A stretch of DNA of 64,000 bases from Microbacterium halimionae (GTDB lineage: Bacteria > Actinomycetota > Actinomycetes > Actinomycetales > Microbacteriaceae). The translations under genes were made by a program, and so were the position numbers. The stretch covers positions 310,001-374,000 of the forward strand of contig NZ_JAAOZB010000002.1 in NCBI RefSeq assembly GCF_011761265.1. Direction: 5' to 3'. Positions 25,800-34,900 of the stretch are shown here, one piece after another. The stretch's first letter is position 1, and every line of letters begins with the position of its first letter. The notes under the pieces were generated by a model. It saw nothing but the letters and a program-made list of their open reading frames with translations, was not told where the DNA came from and searched no databases.

Positions 25800-27560
25800 A
25801 GCTGATGGCGAGTGCACTCCGGGTGTGGCTACGCGGTCACGGGGGAGGAGCGCGGAACCCAGCGGCTCAGCGCAGACGCCGCCCTCTTGCGCGATGCAAC
25901 GCTCAACCACCCCCAGTCGTACAGCATCGCCGCGCTGCTGCATCCGGACCTGGCGCTTGAGTTCGAGTCGCTGCAGGACCGCCGGCGTGACCGGATCCTG
26001 ACCACCTGGCTAAACGAGCTCAATGCACGTCGCGGCCACGGGGGACTCATCCGAGAAGACATCACCCGCATCGAGATCCTTGAGCTTGACCACCGTCGCG
26101 CGCGCTCGACCCGTTCGCCCACCGTCACCTTTGGCTCAACGTGAAAGTGCTCGGCGCCGACTACAAGTGGCCCAACGTCGACTCCAGGGTCGCGATGAAG
26201 CTACATGCGTTCATCAACGCCGAGGGCGATCTCGCTGAGCGCAGCGACCCGCACTGGGTCGCTGCGCTCACCCGCCACGTCTTTGCGCTCGACGGGCTTA
26301 CGAGCCTCGATGACCGGCTCACTCTCAACCGTGCACCTGTGCCGCTCCCCTTAAACCTGATCGAGGCACTGGACGTGGACCTACTTGCGGACGCCGCAGT
26401 CGTTGATGTGGACGAGCGGCCCACCCGCTCCGGCGGCACGTTCAGTTCGTTCGACCTCCGCGACGGCGCCGTGCGCACACTTTCACGCAGCGGCGTCGTC
26501 GCGCCTCGGCGAGAGCTGGCCCCGACGATCGATGTGATCGCAGAGCAAGTACACCGCAAGTACGTGTGACTGGTGAAGGACCCTGACATCCCACGCCATG
26601 TGAAGGCATTCATGACGACTGAAACCATGCGCCTGAAAATGCACCTCGCCAGTCGACTCGACGCTCTCGCAACCCCCGGGCCGCTCACTCCTACCGCAGG
26701 AGCTCCGTCAGGCTGCGGCATCCCTGGAGGTTGTCGACCAGCCGGATATCTGGCAGATCGCTACCGCGGGCTCGATCGCGGGGACGGGCGGGCTCGATCG
26801 CGGGGACGGGCGGGCTCGTCGCGATCATCGGGCCGGCCGGTGCTGGCAAGACCACCATGCGGCGCGTCGCGCGGAGAGGGCAGCGTCGGCTAATTCTGGT
26901 CGTCGCGCCAACCCGCAAGGCGGCGTCTGTCGCCTCACGCGAGATCGGTGCCGAGGTGTCCAGCCTGCATGCTCTGCTCGCCGACCATGGCTAGCGCTGG
27001 AGCGCGGCAGCCGGTGCCCAGGTGGGGACGCGGCTGTCGTTCGGCGAGTCGGACTCAACCACCGGGGTCGTCTGCAGGGGGCCTTCGAGGTTCGAGCTTC
27101 GACGCGGGGATCGGATCGTTGTGGATGAGGCAGAAATGTTTGACCTGCAGACGGCTCCCGCGCTTGTCGATCTCGCTCTTGAATGTCGCGTAGGCCTCGC
27201 ATTAGTCGGAGATCCGTACCAGGCGCTTCCTGTCGGGCACGCGGGAGCAACGGCATCTGCAATGCGCTCTGCGGCTGCACCCGTCGAGCTCGACACCGCT
27301 CACCGGTTCAGCGGTCCCGAGTGCGCGGCACTCACCCTTCGCATGCGCAACCCGAGCGACCGGGACGGCGCTCTCACTATTGCGGGGGAGTTGTTCCGGC
27401 GCGGCCAAGTGCAACATGTGCGGTGCGCGGCAACCTCGCGATTGAAGCGAGCGCGCCGGAGGCTGCCGAGCCCGAGCGCGTTTGGCTGCCCCGGAGGAAC
27501 ACCGCGGACATCGGAGAGACCGGCCGCAGGTCGACGACGCGGCCAAATCAGTCCGGCGCG
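25800..27560 (+). pseudogene. MobF/TraA-like conjugative relaxase-helicase, frame-broken
   Basis: Successive open frames together spell one actinobacterial relaxase. At 25820-26110 lies LSADAALLRDATLNHPQSYS with GGLIREDITRIEILELDHRR. At 26141-26569 lies NVKVLGADYKWPNVDSRVAM with FINAEGDLAERSDPHWVAAL. At 26570-26700 is HVKAFMTTETMRLKMHLASR. At 26731-26994 is a Walker A segment, VAIIGPAGAGKTTMRRVA. At 27022-27430 are IVVDEAEMFDLQTAPALVDL and ALVGDPYQALPVGHAG, the RecD-like helicase motifs. Several frameshifts, a 22-bp tandem duplication at 26768-26811 and missing segments break it. It shows the island once belonged to, or recombined with, a conjugative element. Confidence 0.8.
26768..26811 (+). 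repeat. 22-bp tandem duplication inside the relaxase remnant
   Basis: Two identical 22-bp units stand side by side (26768-26789 and 26790-26811), each beginning gggctcgatcgcgggg. Since 22 is not a multiple of three, the duplication by itself shifts the frame just before the Walker A motif. It is probably one of the mutations that killed the gene. Confidence 0.9.
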
Positions 27561-27662
27561 CGGTCGACGCGTCATTGGCCGTCCATAGTTTTGCTCTTCG
27601 AAGGGCAGGGCGGCAACCGGACCGCAATAGTCGACTAGCGCCAGTTCAACTACGGTGCATGT

Positions 27663-28634
27663 ATGACGGTAATATCCGCGTTCCGGTTCCCAATAGAGCA
27701 GAACTTCATCGTTGGAATGACCGATGCCATCTGCATAGCGCCGAGCGACATCACTACGGCAACTGACGACTTTCCCAAGTTGGAGAACTTTCCGGTCTAC
27801 GCCATTGCGCGCCGGCCACGTCTCTCCATCGTCGACGTTCGGGGCGACACACACGAGCTGCACGTTGTCATCAAGAATCCAGACGGCGATGAGCTGATCA
27901 TCACATTTGAGGGTTTTGAAGCCAAAATGTTGGTGGAGGACGGCGGATTGTTCTTCGAGATTCAGAGTACGGCTGGAGAGCGCCTGGCATACGGTAGACC
28001 CGCTCAGCTGCTCACACTGGAGGGCACACCTACCCGGTTGCAAGACCGTCGAGAGCGAGCTGAAGAACCATTGCTCGACGAATCGATGCTGGATCTTGAG
28101 GTGCTATACATCGGCAAGAGCGACGACGAAGAGGGTGCGGTGGAGCATCGACTCTTATCTCACAGCAAACTTCAGGAGGTGCTCGCCGATCATGTTGATC
28201 ACGCCCCCGGCTACGAATTGTGGGTCATCCCAATGCGGTTCGGTGCGAAAAATACGGTCTCCATCATTCACGGTCATCAAGCTGAGCTAGAGCTCGACGT
28301 GGATACGGTACTAGCGAGAATCAATCCTCCTTTTGAGCGCGCGACCATGGTAGCCCTGGCTGAGGCTGCCGCGATCAGACTTTTCGATCCTCCCTACAAC
28401 AAGCACTATCGAGGGTCATTCCCGAGCCTCACGCACCGGAGCTACAACGAGGTTTTTCCATCCGACTACAACGGATTGGGGATCACGATCGATACGTTTG
28501 GCTCGATCTGCTGTCGACTTTGGAGCGACGCCCGCTCGGCCGACTTCATACATGAGGCCGTGTGGCCGCTCGACCCAACAAATCGGAAACCCCTCACGAC
28601 AGTCGACGACATCCTCGCGCTCTTCGCTGATTGA
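27663..28634 (+). CDS. Unknown cytosolic protein with GIY-YIG-like signature
   Basis: An intact 323-residue frame starting at ATG 27663. The first half is beta-rich. The middle reads LEVLYIGKSDDEEGAVEHRL followed by LSHSKLQEVLADHV and YELWVIPMRF. The order YIG(K/Q)S ... RL ... H ... LQ resembles the start of GIY-YIG nuclease domains. Near the end lie IRLFDPPYNKHYRGSFP and YNGLGITIDT. Unlike its neighbours on both sides it has no frame damage, so it may still be under selection. It could be a nuclease of a small defence module, but I do not recognise the family with certainty. No partner gene is evident. Confidence 0.6.
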   Translation: MTVISAFRFPIEQNFIVGMTDAICIAPSDITTATDDFPKLENFPVYAIARRPRLSIVDVRGDTHELHVVIKNPDGDELIITFEGFEAKMLVEDGGLFFEIQSTAGERLAYGRPAQLLTLEGTPTRLQDRRERAEEPLLDESMLDLEVLYIGKSDDEEGAVEHRLLSHSKLQEVLADHVDHAPGYELWVIPMRFGAKNTVSIIHGHQAELELDVDTVLARINPPFERATMVALAEAAAIRLFDPPYNKHYRGSFPSLTHRSYNEVFPSDYNGLGITIDTFGSICCRLWSDARSADFIHEAVWPLDPTNRKPLTTVDDILALFAD

Positions 28635-28699
28635 ATGCATCAAGCCCCAGTGCTCTTTGATGATCCACGCCGGAAGGGGCGTCTTGTTCCCGCTGCTTA

Positions 28700-29010
28700 T
28701 TCTCAACCGCGAGGAGCCGCGAGCTGGCGGGCGCTGCGCTCCGCGCGCAGTGTCGTCTTGATGATTCTGTTCCCAGGCGCCACTTGCTTCCTTTGAACTG
28801 AGCGCGGTCGTGAGGTGTGTGAGAGTGCTAAGACAATGGGCGTAATTACTTCTTTCCGCGGCATCCTCGGCTGAATTGACGGGGCACGACTCCTGCCAGC
28901 TTTGAGGGAGCACATGCTTGATCGCCAGTTTTCCCCCGCTCGACCTGAGCCTGATTGGTTTCCGTCCGCTGAGCATCCTCGATCGTCTCGGTGAGCATTC
29001 GGAAGCACGA
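28700..29010 (-). pseudogene. GmrSD/DUF1524-type restriction nuclease remnant
   Basis: On the minus strand one frame reads CFRMLTETIEDAQRTE (about 29007-28935). A shifted frame continues LAIKHVLPQSWQESCPVN ... THLTTALSSKEASGAWE (about 28928-28775). The order (I/L)xHVxPQSW, then LTxLTxxLxSxxSxGxWE, is the His-containing nuclease signature of DUF1524, the C-terminal domain of GmrSD-type (DUF262/DUF1524) type IV restriction proteins. No DUF262 part and no intact frame remain. Confidence 0.6.
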
Positions 29011-29098
29011 CCTTGGCGCAACCACAACCCTCTCCGACATCGCCGCACCAGGTGCCCAGAAATGACAGCCTCTCTAGTGCGGGTCGGGCTACGGCGGT

Positions 29099-29590
29099 TC
29101 AGTTGAGGACCAATTTTCGTGACGGTGTCCAGGAGCGCCAGCGAAGAATTCCAATGACAACGAGCAGGGGCACCGCGATGCTCATACACGAACAGATCAC
29201 CGCAGCGGTCGTGAACGTGCGGCGCGTCGTCGTAGGCTCGCCATCCACCCTTGACAACACAATTCCGGCGAGCACTAGCACGAAGTCTGCGAATACGGCG
29301 AAGAAACCGCCCGCAGTAGCGAAAAAGACGTCCATGCCTTCGAAGGGGTCAATCGCAGCCGAGTACATACATGTCTGTGATCCGGCTCCATGGAAGTAAA
29401 TCGCTGGTGTAATTGGACGCGAGGTGGTCACTTCATCCGCTAGGCATGACCGGGGGCTGGGTGGTTCATGCCTCAACAAGTTGACGTGGTCGCCACAATC
29501 GGCTTTGACGGGGATCGCGTACTTGCTTGCAGGCGCAACAGAGATAGAGCGGCGGGCGGCAAATGGGAGCTCCCAGGGTGAGGCCGACAA
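29099..29590 (-). CDS. Membrane protein, truncated paralogue of the gene at 31003
   Basis: The frame gives up to 163 residues, but only the last ~85 (from SAAIDPFEGMDVFFATAGGF) are convincing. They hold two membrane helices (about FFAVFADFVLVLAGIVLS and AAVICSCMSIAVPLLVVIGI) joined by VDGEPTTTRRTFT. This part is closely similar to the C-terminus of the protein at 31003-31368, in protein and in DNA. The N-terminal part is unrelated and of odd composition, so this copy has probably lost its first helix. No function is recognised. Confidence 0.45.
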   Translation of the reverse strand: MSASPWELPFAARRSISVAPASKYAIPVKADCGDHVNLLRHEPPSPRSCLADEVTTSRPITPAIYFHGAGSQTCMYSAAIDPFEGMDVFFATAGGFFAVFADFVLVLAGIVLSRVDGEPTTTRRTFTTAAVICSCMSIAVPLLVVIGILRWRSWTPSRKLVLN

Positions 29591-29730
29591 CGAGATGTGC
29601 GGGCACCGGGCTCACTCAAGTCTCCTAATCGCTACGCCGAACTAACCTCGCGCCCGTGCCCGTAGAGGAATCCATCTACGACATGCTCTGACCCAAGCTC
29701 GGGCGCCTGCATCCCGGGGGCCGCGCGCGC

Positions 29731-30132
29731 CTAGATTCCGGCGGTCACCAACGGAGCGCGGAGGTGCGTCAGCAAGACCAGCGGATTGGCAGGGGCGAGG
29801 GTGCCGCGCGCCTGGTGGGCGGCGATCACAGACGCCGCATTGATCAGGTTGGGCTGCAGGGTTGACATCACAGCGCGAATCTCGGGGTGTCGCGGAATCT
29901 CGGTGATCAGCACCGCAACCGCAGCGCCATAGGCACGGTTTGTCGTTTCGTAGGCGGTCGCAATCGCGAGAAGATCAGCCCTCGCATCGTCGCTGGCGTG
30001 TACGTGCGCAAACGGAAGCGCGGCGAGTCTCTCGCTGAGCGCCGCGCTGATGAGTGCCGCTTTCGTGCTGTAACGGCGAAATAGCGTCACCTCATTGATC
30101 TCGGCACGGTTGGAAATCGCCCGTGTGGAAGA
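29731..30132 (-). pseudogene. TetR-family regulator missing its N-terminus
   Basis: The minus-strand frame begins after an in-frame TAG at 30133-30135 and reads STRAISNRAEINEVTLFRRY STKAALISAALS, the second half of a TetR helix-turn-helix. About 100 residues of helical ligand-binding domain follow, to the stop at 29731. The first helices of the DNA-binding domain are missing. The ATG at 30088-30090 lies inside the recognition helix, so no functional regulator can be made. Confidence 0.65.
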
Positions 30133-30233
30133 CTATTTCGCAGGGGGTCAGCGCATCGGATCTCTCCAATCTGCTGTCCGGGTAATGTGCGTTGAAGCAT
30201 CGATCTTTACGCGCGCGGGAGGTGCTCACAGTC

Positions 30234-30806
30234 ATGGCAAGCCGGTCTCTAGTCGCAGCTTGAGCTGCCTCCGCATGTGCGGTGGCATGTCTGGTCGCGC
30301 TTGTGCTGACGTCTTGCGGGAACGTCTGGGCTGCGGAGGGAAGCTCGAAGCGCAGCGCCACTCGTGGTATTGCGATAGGAACGGACAACGCCGCCCTTAT
30401 CTTCAGTGACGTCGTATTTGCGTTGCCGCCCGGAGGCGTTGCAGTGACCGATCTCACCCCAATAGCGGAGAATATTCTCCTCACGCCCGAAGAACAGGCC
30501 ACCGCTGTCGATCTTCGACGTGCGCCAACCATCTACGGCTTTACCTCGACTCCGAGCGCGGCTGTCATTGACGTCTTCATTCCTTCGGCGGCGAGCACTA
30601 ACGCGGGTCTCTACGCCGAGTCCACGAGCCTCTATGGGTGCGGAGAACTTCGCGCGGACCAAGACGGTCGAGTGGTAACGATCAAAGACCTAAAGTGCCC
30701 TGACTGGCTTGTTACGCGGAACCCCGACGATGCCACGGAGGTATCGCTTTCAGAAGCGGTGAGTCAAGAACTTGAGAAGAAGGACGAGTGGGTCGAGGGA
30801 AGTTAA
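30234..30806 (+). pseudogene. Lipoprotein gene with an in-frame TGA in its signal peptide
   Basis: A GGGAGGT ribosome binding site stands about 9 bp before an ATG at 30234. The frame runs MASRSLVAA, then TGA (30261-30263), then continues without shift as AASACAVACLVALVLTSCGN, a lipoprotein signal peptide with lipobox LTSC. The frame stays open to 30806, giving a mature part of about 160 residues (IAIGTDNAALIFSDVVFALP ... LYGCGELRAD). Removing the stop restores a normal signal peptide with a positive n-region. A GTG at 30282 could restart translation but leaves a signal with no basic residue and no ribosome binding site. The mature domain is unrecognised. It is either a recent pseudogene or a sequence error. 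Confidence 0.65.
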
Positions 30807-31002
30807 GGCTGCGCATCCCAGCATCCCAGCATCCCGAGTTTCCGCGAATGCTAAAGCGAGCTGGCGAGCGAACGTCCCTAAAAAGCGCGTGAGAACGACG
30901 CCGCAAGCGCCCTGGTCCTCGTTCTAAGGACAGCACCTTGAGTGCGAGTCGGTCTACGACTGTGCGGTTGACGACCGATTTCCGTGCCGGTATCCAAGAG
31001 CG

Positions 31003-31368
31003 TCAGCCGGCAATGCCAGTGATTGCGAGGAAGGGCACCGCGATGCTCATGCACAAACAGATCACCGCAGCCGTCGTGACCGTGCGACGCGGCGTCGTTG
31101 GCACGCCATCCGCCCTTGCCATCACAATTCCGGCGAGTGCTAGCACGAAGCCGGCGAAGAGGGCGAAGAAACCGCCTGCGGCAGGGGCAAGGACGACCAA
31201 GCCTTCGATGGGGTCAGTCGCAGCCAAGTACCTCGCGAACGCGATCATCCGCCAGGCCGCCAGGGTGGCGCCGATTGATGTGACGAGCAGGACAGCCGCG
31301 CCCCAGACCATACCCGTGCGATCTCGATTGGGCTGCCACGCCGGCGGCATTGGTTCAAACTCAGACAC
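31003..31368 (-). CDS. Small integral membrane protein (three helices)
   Basis: About 121 residues from a GTG at 31366-31368 (VSEFEPMPPAWQPN); a longer start at 31428 is possible but has no better ribosome binding site. The helices are about VWGAAVLLVTSIGATLAAW, LAPAAGGFFALFAGFVLALA and AAVICLCMSIAVPFLAITGI, with a conserved-looking polar loop RADGVPTTPRRTVT. A degraded paralogue lies at 29099-29590; the shared DNA covers about 265 bp. Function unknown. Confidence 0.6.
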   Translation of the reverse strand: MSEFEPMPPAWQPNRDRTGMVWGAAVLLVTSIGATLAAWRMIAFARYLAATDPIEGLVVLAPAAGGFFALFAGFVLALAGIVMARADGVPTTPRRTVTTAAVICLCMSIAVPFLAITGIAG

Positions 31369-31620
31369 GGCCCAACCGTAGCCGTCGGGTTGCCCGCAGC
31401 AGATAACGATTCGTCTTCGCCGGGTCACGTTCCGGGGTCCTTACGTGTTCGCGAAGCGATCGTCTGGCGCTCGCTTCCCTCATGAAGCGCGGACTCGCGG
31501 TGCTATAGATGGAACGCCGAAATCAGCAGTCCGGCATCGCTTAGTCCGACGATGATCTGCACGAATTCATCCGCAACATTTGTGGAGTTTTACTGACAAG
31601 AGGTCCGCACTTTTGCGCGC

Positions 31621-31869
31621 ATGTGCGCGAGCTTGTCTGAAGAGGCTGAAGCGATCGGATGGTACGACCAGCGCATTGCCGTTGAGAAGGATGCGGTTGC
31701 CAAAGCGATCATGAATGACTCGCTGGGAGAGGAGTACAAGCACTTCAGTATGGAACTCGAATTCCTGCTGCGCGCGAAGCCGAAATGGCGCGAAATCGCG
31801 CAGGGGATTCTGTTCAAAGACGGCGACATAGTCGCGCACGGCGAAGACGCAGAAGAGGTCGCTGGGTAG
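31621..31869 (+). pseudogene. EncFtn-like encapsulated ferritin fragment
   Basis: The 82-residue frame contains LSEEAEAIGWYDQRIAVEKD and LGEEYKHFSMELEFLLRA. This matches the pattern E(E)xExxxWYxQR ... EExxHxxMxLE(F/W)LxR of encapsulated ferritins, which oxidise iron inside encapsulin shells. Family members have about 30 more residues in front. Just upstream (about 31548-31585) another frame spells DDDLHEFIRNI, and the ATG-containing frame reads QEVRTFARM before the ATG, preceded by a TGA. So the gene was probably longer and has suffered a frameshift. No encapsulin gene is in the window. Confidence 0.55.
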
Positions 31870-31999
31870 CGCGACGACCTCTCAAAGAAGCCACGTGGTG
31901 CAAGCCAAATAGTCGCCGCAGCCGCGATCGAACATCGGGCTACCTGCTGTAGCTCCAAATGTGGTGTGATCAAGGCATCCTTCTTGCCTGCTTTCACCC

Positions 32000-34900
32000 G
32001 TGGAGAATCGATTGTTCGGCACCGACGCCCCTGGCATCTCTGTGCGCTTCCTCCTCCGGGCGGCGCTAACGGCGGTTGTTGCCGTTGCTCTCGCGGTCTC
32101 AACGGTGCAGCCAGCCGCTGCAGAAGTACTGGCGGCGCCCGCGACTTCGGTGTCTGGCACGGTCACAGGCGCTGAGGGCCAGCCGTTGTCGGGTGGTCTC
32201 GTCTACCTGATGAAGGAGACCGCTCCCTCGTGGTCGTACACGGCATACGCCGAGACAGACGCGAACGGCGCATACCGTATCGAGGGCGCGGCCGCCGGTA
32301 CCTACACGCTGAGGTTCTTCCCGGTGAATGGGCACGTCGGTGAGTGGTGGAATAACGAGGCCGCGGATTGGGCCGCGAAATCCTTCGAGCTCACAGCCGG
32401 CGCGCAACTGGTTGGTATGGACGCACAGCTCTCGACCGGCGCATCCATCTCAGGAACCGTAACTGATACCGCGGGTGTCGTCGTCCCCCACGCAACCGTC
32501 CACCTCTACGGAATGTCAAGCACCTGGCGATGGCTGAAGACGGTCGTTGCCGATGATGCGGGAGCGTATAGCTTCGGCGTCATCGATCCGGGAACGTACG
32601 CCGTCAAGGCCACACCGTTGCCTGAGACTCGACTCGTCGACCAGTGGTGGATCGATCCAACACAAAGTTCTACGAAGACGCGCTTTCAGGTCTCGCGTGA
32701 TCAGACAGTCACCGGAATTGATGTACAACTGCCTTACGGCGCTCAGATTCGAGGCACCGTCACCGACCAGTCGGGCGAGCCACTCCGAGACGCGATCGTC
32801 GCCCTCTCCGCGCCGGCAAACATTGAGTACCCCAAAACGGCCCCGACCTTCTCCACCCGCACCGACAGCGAAGGGGGCTACTCGTTCGATCTGCTCAAAG
32901 CTGGTGAGTACGCCCTCGATGTCCACGCCGCCGAGGGGGCGAACTTTCTCTCCACAAGCTCCCGCGGGTTGATTGTCGGAGCGGGCGAGATGATCGCAGG
33001 TAAAGACTTCGCGTTGCAGGCAGGAGGGGTTGTTTCCGGCACCGTCACTGGCCGCGGTGGATTGCCGGTTGCAGGTGCGCGGGTCCGTCTATCATCCAAG
33101 GATTCCGGCGGTTTCATCGGCGAGGCATTCGCCGATGAAAATGGTGTTTACCGCATCGAGAAAGTAGTGGCCGGCAGCTACTCTCTTTACTTTTCCGAGC
33201 CGGCCTCCGGTGGCATGGGCGGCCCGGGCGGCAACCCCGACCATTTTGATCAGCAGTGGAGAGATTCACCAAACTCTTCCGCTAGCAAGTACTTCGACGT
33301 CGCACCCGGTCAGCACCTGTCGGGTATGGATGCTGCTCTGATACCCAAAGCAGCCATTTCCGGCACCGTAACCGACGCAGATGGCAACCTACTTTCAGCT
33401 GATGTCTCGCTCTACTCTGTCAAGGATGGTCAGCTCACGCCCGTCATTCATCCCGTTCGCCGTATCGACGGCCAGTACCGCATAAACGGCCTTAGCGCAG
33501 GCACGTACACGCTCAAATTCGCCGCTGCGAACTACCTCGCGCAGTGGTGGGGCAACGCACGCGAAAAGTCGCACGCCCAGACATTCGAAGTAGGTGCGGG
33601 TCAAATACTGACGGGTGCGGATGCCGTGCTTGAGCTTGGCGGATCGATCACTGGAACCGTCACACAGAAAGATGGCACACCCGTGCGGTCTGGCTTCATA
33701 TCCGTGTACAAGGTCGGAGACGACGGCCCCGAGTTATTTACGAACCAGCTCACCGACATGGACGGCCGATACCTAATCGGCGGTCTCGCAGATGGCGACT
33801 ACACCATTCGGTTCAGTTCACCCTTCAGCGGTGCAACCTTTGTGAAGGAGTGGTGGAAAGACAGTCAGGATGCCGAACACTCCAGCATCATCCGGGTCGT
33901 TGAGGGCGAAGCATCCGTTGGTATCGATGCCAGCCTTGCGCTCGATTCAGTTCGCGTATCTGTCCCCGTTGTGTCAGGCACGGCCGCGATGGGTGCAAAG
34001 CTCACGGCGAGCGTTTCGCGGACGCCGACCAGCGCGGCGCTCGCCTACGAATGGCGCGCCGATGGCGTTGTCATCGAAGGGGCAACCGACAAATTTTTGA
34101 CGCTTCAGGCGGAAGAGGTCGGCAAGAAGATCACGGTGCGAGTCACCGGATCAGATCCTCGTTATCTCACCGGGGCGGCTGTGTCGGAGGCCACACCGGT
34201 CGTGGCTGCCGCAAAGCTCCGCGCCGAAACTCCGTGGATGTCAGGCTCGCCGACGACAGGCGGCACGCTCACCGCGCACGCAGACTACTGGACTTCGGGC
34301 ACCACATTCACCTACGAGTGGTTCGCGAATGGGGTGGTGATCGCGGGCGCTACGAGTGCCAGCATGGTGGTGAAAAGCACGCATGCCGGAAAGATGATCA
34401 GTGTTCGCGTCACGGGCTCAAAGCCGGGCTATTCGTCGGTGCGCCTCGCATCCCCTCTGAGCTCGGCCGTCTATCTCGCTCGCACGCCGACCGTGACGGG
34501 AACGCCGATTCTCGGATCGACCCTCACAGCCAACTCGGGCACCTGGACGGCGGGCAGCGCCCTCAAATACCAGTGGTACGCGGCTGGATCGGCCATTAAG
34601 GGCGCCACGTCGAGCAAACTCAAGCTCACGAGCGCCCACGCCGGCAAAGAAATTACCGTGCGCGTGACCGGGTCCTTGACTGGATACCTCACAACAGCGC
34701 GCACCTCAGCGCCCACGGCCAAGACCGCCACTGTGGCCACCCCCACCATCAGCGGTGCAGCCGCCACAGGGGTGCCGCTGACAGCGAAGCCCGGAAAATG
34801 GACGACGCATACCTCCTTCACATACCGGTGGTACGCGAACGGTGAGGCGATCGCGGGGGCTACGGCATCCACCTTCACGCCAACGAGCGCGCAGGCCGGT

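Noticed and set aside
28416-29189. 257-codon open frame on the minus strand as an intact gene
   Set aside because: Its first part has odd Arg/Ser-rich composition and it overlaps the 3' end of the intact gene at 27663. Only the middle matches DUF1524, and a neighbouring frame is needed to continue the match, so it is a pseudogene.
15390-32000. Second copy of the tRNA-Arg 3' end as an attR site
   Set aside because: I did not find a convincing long match by eye, so no attachment site is claimed; an exact search would settle it.
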